From assembly GCA_963742795.1 (NCBI GenBank), contig CAVUNL010000027.1, positions 62,001 to 126,000 on the forward strand: a stretch of DNA of 64,000 nucleotides, written 5' to 3'. Each line of letters opens with the position of its first letter. The first letter of the stretch is position 1. Shown piece after piece: positions 17,026 to 25,670 of this stretch. Origin of the DNA: Palsa-504 sp963742795 (GTDB lineage: Bacteria > Actinomycetota > Actinomycetes > Streptosporangiales > Streptosporangiaceae). Below the pieces are notes generated by a model. The model was not told the DNA's origin, made no database searches, and was given only the letters and a program-made list of their open reading frames with translations. The position numbers were made by a program, and so were the translations under genes.

Positions 17026-18359
17026 GTGATTGCCTCCAGTTGATCGTTGGCGGGACATCGGTCTTGCAGCACGTATCGCTCGGTGAAGTCGGCCACCGCC
17101 TGGCGGATCGGGGCGGGCGCACCCGCCCGGCCCAGAGCCGCGTCGGCGGCCTCGAAGCACTGCTTGGCGGCCCGGCTGATGTGCGGGTCGGCCGGGCCGG
17201 ACTGGGCCGCTCGCAGCCACGGGTCGTGGGCGTCGGCCGGAAATGAACACTGCGGACCCGGGCCTTGTTCATTTCCGGCCCACACCGGCTCGGCGGCCGC
17301 CAGCGCGACGTCTGCCGCACGCTCGTCGCCGGCCAGGGCCGTGGCCACGGCCGCGGGCACGATCCAGCCGTCGCCGGGCTGCGCGTCGATCATCCGCAGT
17401 TCCATGTGCCCGCGCGGCCGGACCGGCGGGAACAGGGTCGACAGGTGGTAGTCCAGGTCCTCGGGGGTCGGCGGGCGCAGCGTCCCGGACCCGCCGTCCC
17501 GCACCCAGTCGCGGAAGGTCAGCCCGGGCGGCGCGGTCCAGTCGGTGGAGGCGGGCTCGCGGACGCACATCAGCTCGGCGTCCAGAGCGTAGGCCGCCCA
17601 CGCGTCGCGCGGGTCCCCGTCGGCGGCCGGCGCCCGGGTCCGGCCCGGGTCCATGTTGGCCCACACCTGCTGGCGGGCCGAGTGCCAGCCGGTAGGCCGC
17701 CCGTCGCGCAGCGGCGAGTTGGCGAACGCGGCCACCAGGACCGGCCCGATCGCGTGCAGCAGCCGCCAGCGCGACCGGTACCCGGATTCACCCGCGCCGT
17801 CGTCGCCCGCGTCCAGGCAGACCTGGACCGACGCGGTACCGCACATCATCTGGCGGCCCCACGGACCGTCGCGGTCGAAGAACTTCTCCATCGCCGCATA
17901 CCGCGGCAGGTCGAGCACGCGCCGCGGGGGGCGCAGCGGATCAAGGCCGTAGCCGCAGAGCTCAAGGCCGGCCGCCGCGGCAGCGTCACGCAGAGCGGCC
18001 AGGTCCTGCCCGGTCACCTCGACCAGTTCACCGAGCGTGACCGCGGGCGCCGAGCTCAGCTCAAGCTGCCCGCCAGGCTCCACCGTCAGGGTCGCACCTG
18101 AGGGAAGAGCAGGAATTTGATACTGAACGATACGTTGTTCGGGTTCCGGGTAGCCTTGCTTGCTGGCCGGGGTACTCCCCTCAAAGGGGGCCAGGGCAGC
18201 GGCTACCTGTTCCGCCCGGACCGGCCGTGCTGGATCGCGAGGATCGCGGACCAGCCACTCGAGTTCGACGCCCACCCGCTGCGGCGGGCCGGTCTTGAAG
18301 GCGATCCCGTGAACGTGAGCCTCGGCGTCGGCTTCCGTGAAGCGCGCCCTCTTGATCAC
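17022..18359 (-). CDS. egtA: Glutamate-cysteine ligase of the ergothioneine pathway
   Basis: Makes gamma-glutamylcysteine for EgtB using ATP, within the GCS2 carboxylate-amine ligase family. Signatures are VGVELEWLV, TVEPGGQLELSSAP, QMMCGTASVQVCLDAG, ANSPLRDGRPTGWHSARQQVWANMDPGR, and RPRGHMELRMIDAQPGDGW. It is first in the operon. The start is uncertain: GTG at 18359 is the last plausible one, with no strong ribosome site. Near the C-terminus a 15-residue stretch (GNEQGPGPQCSFPADA) that I would not expect in the family is coded by a perfect 15-bp inverted repeat. Confidence 0.9.
   Translation of the reverse strand: MIKRARFTEADAEAHVHGIAFKTGPPQRVGVELEWLVRDPRDPARPVRAEQVAAALAPFEGSTPASKQGYPEPEQRIVQYQIPALPSGATLTVEPGGQLELSSAPAVTLGELVEVTGQDLAALRDAAAAAGLELCGYGLDPLRPPRRVLDLPRYAAMEKFFDRDGPWGRQMMCGTASVQVCLDAGDDGAGESGYRSRWRLLHAIGPVLVAAFANSPLRDGRPTGWHSARQQVWANMDPGRTRAPAADGDPRDAWAAYALDAELMCVREPASTDWTAPPGLTFRDWVRDGGSGTLRPPTPEDLDYHLSTLFPPVRPRGHMELRMIDAQPGDGWIVPAAVATALAGDERAADVALAAAEPVWAGNEQGPGPQCSFPADAHDPWLRAAQSGPADPHISRAAKQCFEAADAALGRAGAPAPIRQAVADFTERYVLQDRCPANDQLEAIT
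17235..17280. repeat. Perfect inverted repeat inside egtA
   Basis: Arms GGCCGGAAATGAACA (17235-17249) and its exact complement (17266-17280) enclose 16 bases. The arms are AT-richer than the gene around them. The segment is read through in frame. It resembles a palindromic insert or a terminator-like hairpin. Confidence 0.7.
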
Positions 18360-18546
18360 GATTTCAACACTACCCGATGGGTCTGACAAAACCGGGGAGC
18401 CCTTCTGGCCGCTGGGTTTCAGGTTGAGGTGGTACCGTGCAACACACCCTGCGTGATCGACGGTGACGATCAGTTGCAGGATCCATGACACGCCGTGAGC
18501 GCCAACGGGGCCGTTCGCGCGGCCGGCTCTGGCAGGATGGACTCCG

Positions 18547-19725
18547 ATGAAGTTGCCGTCCGTGATTCCGCCGGTGTTCCGGGGTCGGGCTGGGGAGCCA
18601 CCCGGCATCGTCGCCGTGGCGCGTGTGGACCGCGCCACGAAGGTCATCAGCAAGCGGCTCAACCCGGGCGAGATCGCCATCATCGATCATTCCGACGTGG
18701 ACCGGGTGAGCGCCGAGGAGCTGATCAGGCGGAAGATCGCGGCCGTGGTCAACGTCTCGATGAGCATCACCGGCCGCTACCCGAACCTCGGTCCGCAGCT
18801 GCTGCTCGACGCCGGTATCCCGGTCATCGACGGGGTCGGCCCGGACGTGATGGTCCGGGTCGCCGATGGCGCCGTGGTCCGGCTGGACGAGGAGACGCTG
18901 TATCTCGGTGACCAGGTGGTGGCCAAGGGAACGCCGCTGACCCGGGAGTCGATCGAGGCGGCCCTGACCGAGGCCCGGTCCCTGGTCGCCGTGCAGATCG
19001 AGTCGTTCGCGGCGAACACGCTGGAATTCCTCCGCCGCGAGCACGCCCTGCTCACCGACGGCATCCAGGCTCCCCAGATGGAGACGGACATGGATGGGCG
19101 GCATGTCCTGGTCGTGGTGCGCGGCTACCACTACCGCGAGGACCTGGCCGCCCTGCGGCCCTACATCCGCGAGTACAAGCCGGTCATGGTGGCGGTGGAC
19201 GGCGGCGCGGACGCCCTGATCGAGGCGGGTTACCTGCCCGATGCCATCTTCGGCGACATGGACTCGGTGTCCGACGAGGCGCTTCGCTCCGGCGCGGAAC
19301 TCATCGTGCACGCCTACCCGGACGGCCGCGCGCCGGGGCTGGCCCGGGTGCACCAGCTCGGCCTGGACGCGGTCACCTGTCCCGCGCCGGGGACCAGCGA
19401 GGATATCGCGCTGCTGGTTGCCGACGCCAAGGGCGCGAGCCTGATCGCCGTGGTGGGCACCCACCACACGCTGGAGGAGTTTCTCGACAAGGGCCGGCCG
19501 GGCATGTCGAGTACCTTCATCACGCACCTGCGGGTGGCCGGGAAACTGGTCAACGCACGGGGCGTGCACCAGCTGTACCAGAGCCGGATTTCCGGCTGGT
19601 CGCTGCTGATACTGGTGCTAGCCGCGGCCGTGACCGTGCTCGTGGCCGTGCTGTTCTCCCCGGCCGAACCCGTCCTAGCCAGGTACTTCGAAGCGACCTG
19701 GCACTCGTTTATCGGAAGACTCTAG
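18547..19725 (+). CDS. steA: SteA-like division/sporulation protein
   Basis: A 392-residue protein of the SteA (thiamine pyrophosphokinase-like catalytic domain) family. In corynebacteria and relatives, SteA works with SteB in cell separation at the divisome. Motifs are NPGEIAIIDHSDVDRVSAE, VVNVSMSITGRYPNLGP, AVDGGADALIEAGYLPD, FGDMDSVSD (metal/nucleotide-like loop), and a C-terminal membrane helix WSLLILVLAAAVTVLVAVL. It opens a five-gene operon and overlaps steB by one base. It is divergent from egtA. Confidence 0.85.
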   Translation: MKLPSVIPPVFRGRAGEPPGIVAVARVDRATKVISKRLNPGEIAIIDHSDVDRVSAEELIRRKIAAVVNVSMSITGRYPNLGPQLLLDAGIPVIDGVGPDVMVRVADGAVVRLDEETLYLGDQVVAKGTPLTRESIEAALTEARSLVAVQIESFAANTLEFLRREHALLTDGIQAPQMETDMDGRHVLVVVRGYHYREDLAALRPYIREYKPVMVAVDGGADALIEAGYLPDAIFGDMDSVSDEALRSGAELIVHAYPDGRAPGLARVHQLGLDAVTCPAPGTSEDIALLVADAKGASLIAVVGTHHTLEEFLDKGRPGMSSTFITHLRVAGKLVNARGVHQLYQSRISGWSLLILVLAAAVTVLVAVLFSPAEPVLARYFEATWHSFIGRL

Positions 19726-20801
19726 TGATCGACTTTCGCTACCACCTGGTGTCCATCGTGGCGGTGTTCCTCGCCCTGGCCATCGGGATCGTGCTCGGCT
19801 CCACCGAGCTGCAGGGTCCCACGTACAACCTGCTGAACCAGACCACCGCCAAGCTGCAGAATGAGCTCAATCAGGCGAGCAGCCAGCGTGACGCGGCCCA
19901 GCAGCAGGCCAGCCTCGGCCAGAACTACGCCCAGGCGGTCGAGCCGGTGGTCCTGCACGACCTGCTGGCGGGCCAGCGGCTGCTGATCATCACCGAGCCC
20001 GGCGCGCCGGCCTCGGTGGTCACCGCGATCAGCAACGCCGCGACGCAGGACGCGGGCGCCACGGTCACCGGGCAGATCGCGCTGCAGCCCAAGTTCTTCG
20101 ACAAGAGCGACACCACGCTGGACGGCCTGAACCAGATCACCCTGGCCATGTCGCTGGCTGACAACATCGTGCTGAACACCGGCACGCCCTACCAGCAGCA
20201 GGCCGCGCAGGTGATCGCCAGCGAGATCCTCACCCGGGCCCCGGCATCGACGCCCGGCCAGGCCGGCGGCCAGCAGGTGAGTACACTGCCGAGCACCAGT
20301 TCATCGGCGGGCAGCCAGGACACCAACGCGCAGACCATGCTCGGGACATACGCCAGCGAGGGGTTCCTGACCATCAGCGGACAGCCCTCGGCGCCGGCCA
20401 CGCTGGCCGTGATCGTGACCCCGCAGACCGCTCCGCAGGACGGCAGCGCGGATCCGCTTGACCAGCTCCTAGTGCCCGTGGCCGAGGAACTGGCCGCGAA
20501 GAGCTCGGCCACCGTGGTGGCGGGCGTCTCGGCGGGTTCAGGGCCGGGCAGCCCGATCGCCGTGCTCCGCGCGAGCAGCGCGGCCAGCAAGGTGTCCACC
20601 GTCGACGACGCCGACTTCGTGGCCGGGCAGAGCGTGGTGATCCAGGCGCTGGCGATGCAGCTGAACGGCGGCAATCCGGGCAGCTACGGGTTCGCGAACG
20701 GCGCCAGCGCCGTGGGCCCGAGCCTGGCGCCCACGCCCAGTTCGAGCGCGTCCCCGTCCGCCTCGGCCACCCCCACGACCAAGAAGAAGCCGAAGAAGTG
20801 A
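19725..20801 (+). CDS. steB: SteB/MctB-family membrane protein
   Basis: A 358-residue protein beginning MIDFRYHLVSIVAVFLALAI, the signature of the MctB (DUF3186) family. It was first described as a mycobacterial copper-transport protein and as SteB, partner of SteA. One N-terminal membrane helix is followed by a coiled-coil-like segment (NQTTAKLQNELNQASSQRDA). A large outer domain and a Ser/Pro/Ala tail ending in TTKKKPKK complete it. The GTG start overlaps the steA stop, and its own stop overlaps the next GTG. Context supports the SteB role over copper transport. Confidence 0.85.
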   Translation: MIDFRYHLVSIVAVFLALAIGIVLGSTELQGPTYNLLNQTTAKLQNELNQASSQRDAAQQQASLGQNYAQAVEPVVLHDLLAGQRLLIITEPGAPASVVTAISNAATQDAGATVTGQIALQPKFFDKSDTTLDGLNQITLAMSLADNIVLNTGTPYQQQAAQVIASEILTRAPASTPGQAGGQQVSTLPSTSSSAGSQDTNAQTMLGTYASEGFLTISGQPSAPATLAVIVTPQTAPQDGSADPLDQLLVPVAEELAAKSSATVVAGVSAGSGPGSPIAVLRASSAASKVSTVDDADFVAGQSVVIQALAMQLNGGNPGSYGFANGASAVGPSLAPTPSSSASPSASATPTTKKKPKK

Positions 20802-21763
20802 GCCGCGCCAGGGGGCTGATCGGGGCCGCCACGGCGGGCGCGGTGGCGGCGGGCGCGACCAGGCTCGCCTATACCGTCCTGAACCAGCGGCCGCCGGGCG
20901 GGACCAAGACCTGGTCGCGGACCAACCACCGCGGCGAGCCGGTCACTCTGCTCGAGGGACCGGCGGTCACGGCCGGCGCGATCACCGGCGCGCTCGCTCA
21001 GGCCACCCTCGGGTCAATGAGATCCGGTACCGCCAGATCGGGTACCGCCATGGCCCTGGCCGGAGCGGGAGCGGCGGCGTTCGGCGGCTACGACGACCTG
21101 GCGGGGTCCGGGGACCGGCGCGGGTTCCGTGGCCACCTGGGAGCCCTGCGCCACGGCGAGGTCACCACCGGCGCGATCAAGCTGGGCGGCATCGGCGTGA
21201 CCGGGCTGGCCAGCGCCGCGATGGCCGGGGGCTCGCCCGCCGATCTCGTCATCAACGCCGGGTTGGTGGCCGGGGGAGCGAACCTGCTGAACCTGTTCGA
21301 CCTTCGGCCCGGACGGGCGATCAAGGTCGCCGTCGCGTCGGGCGCGCTGATCGCCGCAGGCGGCTGGCTGAGCGGCCGCCGCGCCGGCGTCGCGGCGCCG
21401 CTGGCGGCGGCACTAACCCTGCTGCCCGAGGACCTAGGCGAGCGGGCCATGCTCGGCGACTGCGGGGCGAACGCACTGGGCGCCATGCTGGGTGCCGCGG
21501 CGGCGGGCCTGCCGCGGTCGGCCCGGATCGCGCTGCTGGCCGGGATTACCGGCCTGACCGCGGCCAGCGAGAAGGTCAGCTTCACCAAGGTGATCGAGCG
21601 TACGCCGGCCCTGCGCTGGCTGGACATGGTGGGTCGGCGGCCCCCGGAGCTGATGCCGAAGCCGCTGATTCCCGCCCAGCGCGGCGATCCGCCGACGTTC
21701 AACGGCGCTGCCACCACGCTTCGTTCGGCTGAAAATACCGACCCAGCCCCGCCAGAGGAGTGA
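20798..21763 (+). CDS. Polytopic membrane protein of the ste-murJ operon
   Basis: A 321-residue hydrophobic protein with many Gly/Ala-rich helices. FGGYDDLAG and ERAMLGDCGANALGAMLG resemble the Asp-containing loops of MraY/WecA-type polyprenyl-phosphate glycosyl-1-phosphate transferases, so it may be a distant relative. It sits where actinobacterial ste operons carry such a gene, between SteB and a MurJ-like flippase, with GTGA overlaps on both sides. An envelope-precursor role is inferred, not shown. Confidence 0.7.
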   Translation: MSRARGLIGAATAGAVAAGATRLAYTVLNQRPPGGTKTWSRTNHRGEPVTLLEGPAVTAGAITGALAQATLGSMRSGTARSGTAMALAGAGAAAFGGYDDLAGSGDRRGFRGHLGALRHGEVTTGAIKLGGIGVTGLASAAMAGGSPADLVINAGLVAGGANLLNLFDLRPGRAIKVAVASGALIAAGGWLSGRRAGVAAPLAAALTLLPEDLGERAMLGDCGANALGAMLGAAAAGLPRSARIALLAGITGLTAASEKVSFTKVIERTPALRWLDMVGRRPPELMPKPLIPAQRGDPPTFNGAATTLRSAENTDPAPPEE

Positions 21764-23382
21764 CCGTCCCGGTGGCCGAGCGGGGGAATGCTCGGCGACG
21801 GGTCGGGGGAATAGGCCGCGCGGCGGTGCTGATCGGCGCGATCACCCTGCTGGCCCGGGTGATCGGCTTCGGACGGCAGGTGGTGTTCGCCCATACCGTC
21901 CAGGCGCAGTGTCTCGGTACCGCCTACACCACCGCGAACATGGTGCCGAACATCATCTACGACATCGTGCTGGGCGGAGCGCTCACCGCCGTGGCGGTGC
22001 CGGTGCTGGCCGGGCCCGCCCGTGGGCAGGCCGCGGATCGCCGGCAGGTGGAGCAGACGTCGGCCGCCCTGCTCAGCTGGACGGTGCTGCTGCTCGTCCC
22101 AGTCAGCGCGGTGGTGGCGATCGCCGCGCGTCCGCTGGTCTCGGTGCTGCTCGGCGCGGCGCCCGGGTGCCCGCGGGAGGCCATGGTCGCCCTGGGCACC
22201 CGGATGCTCATCGTGTTCGCGCCGCAGATCCTGCTCTACGGCCTGGCCGTGGTGCTGTACGGCATCCTGCAGGCCCACCGGAAGTTCGCCGCCCCCGCGC
22301 TGGCCCCCGTGCTGTCCAGCCTCGTCGTCATCGGTACGTACTTCTGGTTCGCCCACGTGGCGGACGGGGCGGTGAACCTGCGTCACCCGGTACCCACCCA
22401 GGCCTGGATCGTTCTGGCCGTCGGGACCACGGCTGGGGTCGCCATGCTGGTCGTGACCCCGCTCATCCCGGTCGCCCGGCTCCGGCTCCGGCTCCGGCCA
22501 GTGCTCCGGTTCCCGGTTGGGGTCGGTACGCGGGTCCGGTCCCTGGCCGTGGCCGGCATCGCCACGCTCATCGCCCAGGACGCCTCGGTGGCAGTGGTGA
22601 TCGTGCTGGCCAACTCCCGCGGCGGCCGCGGCGCGCTGGTGCTCTACAGCTTCGCGTGGGCGGTCTTCTTCGTGCCTTACGCGGTGCTGGCCGTGCCGAT
22701 CGCGACCAGCGCCTTCCCCGAACTGTCCGCGCGCGCTGACACCTTCGACGCCACCGCGGCCGCGTCCACCCGCGCGGTGACGGTGGCGTCCTGGCTCGGG
22801 GTGGCCGGGATGGCCGGTGCCTGCCTGCCGCTGGCCCGCGTGTTCCAGTCCCACGCCGACCAGGCGGCCGACGCCCGGCAGCTGGCCATCGCGCTGGCCG
22901 CGTTCGCGCCGGGGCTCGTCGGGTACGGCCTGACCGCCAACCTGTCCCGGGTGCTATACGCCGCCGGGCGGAGCGGCGCCTCGGCCCTAGCGGTCAGCGG
23001 CGGCTGGCTGCTGGTGATAATCGCCGATCTGCTGATCGTGCCGTTCGTTCCGTCGTCCCAGGTCGTGCCCTGGCTTGGCGTGGGTACCACCGTCGGGCTC
23101 ACCGGGTCTGGGGTGGCCCTGCTCGTGCTGGTCCGGCGGTTCTGCGGGCCCGGTGCGCTGCGCGGCTTCCCCCGGGCCGCGGTGGCCGGGCTGGCCAGCG
23201 CGCTAGCCGGGACGGCCGCCGGGCTGGGCGTGGCGATCGGTGTCCCGGTGAGCGGTTTCCTGCCCAACGTAGCCGTCACCTTGCTGGCCAGCGGGGCCGT
23301 GCTCGCGGCCTTCATGGCCGTCGTGACGCTGACCGACGGGGGAGACGTCCGTACGGTGGTGCGCCGGGTGATCCGCCCGTGA
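21760..23382 (+). CDS. MurJ-like lipid flippase (MVF/MOP family)
   Basis: A 540-residue protein with about 14 membrane helices and the MurJ/MVF pattern: AITLLARVIGFGRQVVFA, TANMVPNIIYDIVLGGALTA, ETRMLIVFAPQ-like helix 5, and YGILQAHRKFAAPALAPVLS. MurJ moves lipid II across the membrane; this copy may serve lipid II or another polyprenyl-linked glycan. The GTG at 21760 overlaps the previous stop, and a second GTG four codons later is also possible. The last four bases overlap the glycosyltransferase start. Confidence 0.85.
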   Translation: MTVPVAERGNARRRVGGIGRAAVLIGAITLLARVIGFGRQVVFAHTVQAQCLGTAYTTANMVPNIIYDIVLGGALTAVAVPVLAGPARGQAADRRQVEQTSAALLSWTVLLLVPVSAVVAIAARPLVSVLLGAAPGCPREAMVALGTRMLIVFAPQILLYGLAVVLYGILQAHRKFAAPALAPVLSSLVVIGTYFWFAHVADGAVNLRHPVPTQAWIVLAVGTTAGVAMLVVTPLIPVARLRLRLRPVLRFPVGVGTRVRSLAVAGIATLIAQDASVAVVIVLANSRGGRGALVLYSFAWAVFFVPYAVLAVPIATSAFPELSARADTFDATAAASTRAVTVASWLGVAGMAGACLPLARVFQSHADQAADARQLAIALAAFAPGLVGYGLTANLSRVLYAAGRSGASALAVSGGWLLVIIADLLIVPFVPSSQVVPWLGVGTTVGLTGSGVALLVLVRRFCGPGALRGFPRAAVAGLASALAGTAAGLGVAIGVPVSGFLPNVAVTLLASGAVLAAFMAVVTLTDGGDVRTVVRRVIRP

Positions 23383-24500
23383 AACTCGCCTTGGTGCTCG
23401 GCACCAGCACCGGCGGGACCGGGCGGCACGTCAGGATGCTCGCGGCGGGCTGCGCGGCTCGCGGCGTGCGGGTCGAGGTGTTCGGCCCCGCGCAAACCGA
23501 TCGCGACTTCGCCCTCAGCGCCGGCGCGGCGGGGGTCGGCTTCACCGCGGTGGAGATCGCCGACCGGCCGCGGCTGCTCCGTGACCTGCGGGCGATCGCG
23601 CGGCTGCGCCGCCTGTTCCAGGCCTGGCCGCCTGACGTGGTGCATGCGCACGGCCTGCGGGCCGGGGCGCTGACCGCGATCGCCGTGGCCTTCGCCCGGA
23701 CTGCGAGGGGCGGTCCGGCGTTGGTCGTCACCGTGCACAACGCGCCCCCGGCGGGCGGCGTGACCGGCGCCATCTACCGCGTGCTCGAGCTGATCGTGGC
23801 GCGGAACGCGGACTCGGTGCTGTGCGTGTCGGCCGACCTGGAGGACCGGATGCGGGCCGCGGGCGCACGCCGGGTCGGTCACGCCGTAGTCCCCGCCCCC
23901 GTCTCGTTGACGGCTGACGTTTCCGCGGAGACGCGCGCGGCGCTCCGCGCCGAATTCGGGGCGGACCCGGGCCAGGCCATCGTGCTCGCCGCCGGCCGGC
24001 TGGCCGCGCAGAAGGGGTTCGGCCTGCTGCTCGGCGCCGCCGCCCGCTGGGGCGACATCCGGCCCGCGCCGTTGCTCGTCATCGCCGGCCAGGGACCGCT
24101 CGCGGCCGACCTCCAAGCCCGGGCGGCATCGCTCGGGCTCACGGTCCGCTTTGTCGGCCACCGCGTCGACGTGCCGGCGCTGCTGGCCGCCGCCGACGTG
24201 TTCGTGCTGCCCAGCGTGTGGGAAGGGCAGGCGCTCATCCTGCAGGAGGCGCTCCGGGCTGGGGTACCCGTCGTGGCTACCCGGGTCGGTGGAAACCCCG
24301 AGCTGACCGGGGAAGACGCCGCGATCCTGATCCCGCCCGGCGACGCCCAGCGGCTGGCCGAGGCGGTGCGCGCGGTGCTCGGCGATCCCGCCCTGGCCGC
24401 CCGGCTGCGCGAGGCCGCCGCGGCCCGGGCCCACGCCCTGCCCGACGAGGATGCGGCGGTCGCAGCGGCGCTCGCCGAATACCGCCACGTCGCGCCGTAA
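23379..24500 (+). CDS. GT4 family glycosyltransferase
   Basis: A 373-residue GT-B glycosyltransferase. The N-terminal domain starts LALVLGTSTGGTGRHVRML with the acceptor-side Gly loop and has VVHAHGLRAG. The C-terminal domain has LAAGRLAAQKGFGLLL, VIAGQGPL, FVGHRVDVPALLAAADVFVLPS, and WEGQALILQEALRAGVPVVA with the EX7E motif. It uses a nucleotide sugar to glycosylate an unknown acceptor, plausibly a lipid-linked envelope glycan because it closes the ste-flippase operon. ATG overlaps the preceding stop. Confidence 0.87.
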   Translation: MKLALVLGTSTGGTGRHVRMLAAGCAARGVRVEVFGPAQTDRDFALSAGAAGVGFTAVEIADRPRLLRDLRAIARLRRLFQAWPPDVVHAHGLRAGALTAIAVAFARTARGGPALVVTVHNAPPAGGVTGAIYRVLELIVARNADSVLCVSADLEDRMRAAGARRVGHAVVPAPVSLTADVSAETRAALRAEFGADPGQAIVLAAGRLAAQKGFGLLLGAAARWGDIRPAPLLVIAGQGPLAADLQARAASLGLTVRFVGHRVDVPALLAAADVFVLPSVWEGQALILQEALRAGVPVVATRVGGNPELTGEDAAILIPPGDAQRLAEAVRAVLGDPALAARLREAAAARAHALPDEDAAVAAALAEYRHVAP

Positions 24501-24612
24501 AACGGGAAACGCTTCCCCGCGTGCCACCCGCGGCGCACGGTCGAGCAATCCGACGCGCTGGTCGCCCAGCTCCGCGGCTGATCTCAGTCAGTCGGCTCGG
24601 GCGCTGGTGCGG

Positions 24613-25653
24613 TCAGGCGGTCTGGTCCCAGCGTCGGCGGACGGCGGCCAGGCCGTCGTCGGCGAGGGATCCGTACAGGCGCAACCGGGCCACGCCACCG
24701 TCGGGAAAGATGTTCAGCCGGACGTGCGTGGCCGGCCCGCCGTCTACCCGGAACCGGTGCGGGGTGTCGGGCAGCAGCCTGACCCGGGGCAGCAGGTCAC
24801 GCCAGGCGCGCTCGTCGGCGAGCGACCGGTCGGCCGCCGGGTCGACATCCATGATCTGCAGCGACGCGGAGTCGGGCTGGTTCCCCCGGTACCAGGACGT
24901 GTCGATCTCGGCCAGGTGGATGACGCCGCGCCCGGCCAGCCGGACGACCAGCCACTCGTAACCCGGCTTCCGTCGCCTGCGGGTTTCCCAGCCCTCGCCC
25001 ATCACCCGGGACAGGCCGGGGGAGATGACATGGCGCGGCGAGGAGTAGAACTGGTCGCTGCGCGCCGCGATGTCAGCTCCGTTCTCCAGGGCGGCCAGGT
25101 CGACGGTGAGGCCTTCCAGCAGGGCCGGATCGGGTACTACCTCCCCGTGGACGTGCAGCCGGGCCACGCCGCCGTCGGGAAAGATGTTGAGCCGGACGTG
25201 GGTGTACCGGCGGCCGGCGCTCACCTTGAACGCGTGCCGGGCGTCGCCGGTCACCAGGGCGCGCGGCACGATCTCCCGCCACAGGCCCGGGTCGGCGGTG
25301 AGCTCCTCCGGCGACGGATATCCGCTCGCCGAGCACGCATCGGCCGAACACGCCTGCGGGTAGTTGCCGGTGAAGAACGCGGTGTCGACCACGATGGAGC
25401 GCACCACCCCGGGTACGCCGAGCCGGACGATCACCCAGTCCCGGGCCCCGCGCTCCGGCAGCGTCCCGTCGGGCCCGCGCCGCCGCCGGGTCTCCCACCC
25501 GTCGTACACCTGCCCCTTGGCGTCGTAGGTGTCGGGCACGAAGACCGGCGGGTCCGGCCGGATCAGGTTCTCCTTGGCGGCGAAGAACTCGTCGCTGGCG
25601 GTCACGACCGAGCCGCGTAGCCGCAGCAAATCGGGGAGTTGTTGCTCGTCCAT
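24613..25653 (-). CDS. alc: Allantoicase
   Basis: Hydrolyses allantoate to ureidoglycolate and urea. Its 346 residues contain two copies of the allantoicase jelly-roll domain. Each has a DGWETRRRR-like block (first DGWETRRRRGP, then EGWETRRRRKPG) and THVRLNIFPDGGVARL, which occurs almost identically twice. VDTAFFTGNYPQACS and IDTSWYRGNQPDSAS are the matched metal/substrate segments. It lies 17 bases downstream of allantoinase on the same strand, so the two form a unit in order of the pathway. Confidence 0.93.
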   Translation of the reverse strand: MDEQQLPDLLRLRGSVVTASDEFFAAKENLIRPDPPVFVPDTYDAKGQVYDGWETRRRRGPDGTLPERGARDWVIVRLGVPGVVRSIVVDTAFFTGNYPQACSADACSASGYPSPEELTADPGLWREIVPRALVTGDARHAFKVSAGRRYTHVRLNIFPDGGVARLHVHGEVVPDPALLEGLTVDLAALENGADIAARSDQFYSSPRHVISPGLSRVMGEGWETRRRRKPGYEWLVVRLAGRGVIHLAEIDTSWYRGNQPDSASLQIMDVDPAADRSLADERAWRDLLPRVRLLPDTPHRFRVDGGPATHVRLNIFPDGGVARLRLYGSLADDGLAAVRRRWDQTA

Positions 25654-25670
25654 AGACTGTTTCTTCCCCG

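Noticed and set aside
13895..18359. Ergothioneine cluster as a new system
   Set aside because: egtA-B-C-D in this order is a known pathway; only the internal hairpin, the frameshift and the absence of egtE are unusual.
21088..24548. Two long minus-strand frames opposite the ste-flippase operon
   Set aside because: Composition rich in Arg, His, Gly and Gln typical of antisense of high-GC genes; no start sites or motifs.
24501..24612. Short frame ending RRTVEQSDALVAQLRG before allantoicase
   Set aside because: It could be a C-terminal gene remnant, but it is too short to assign or support.
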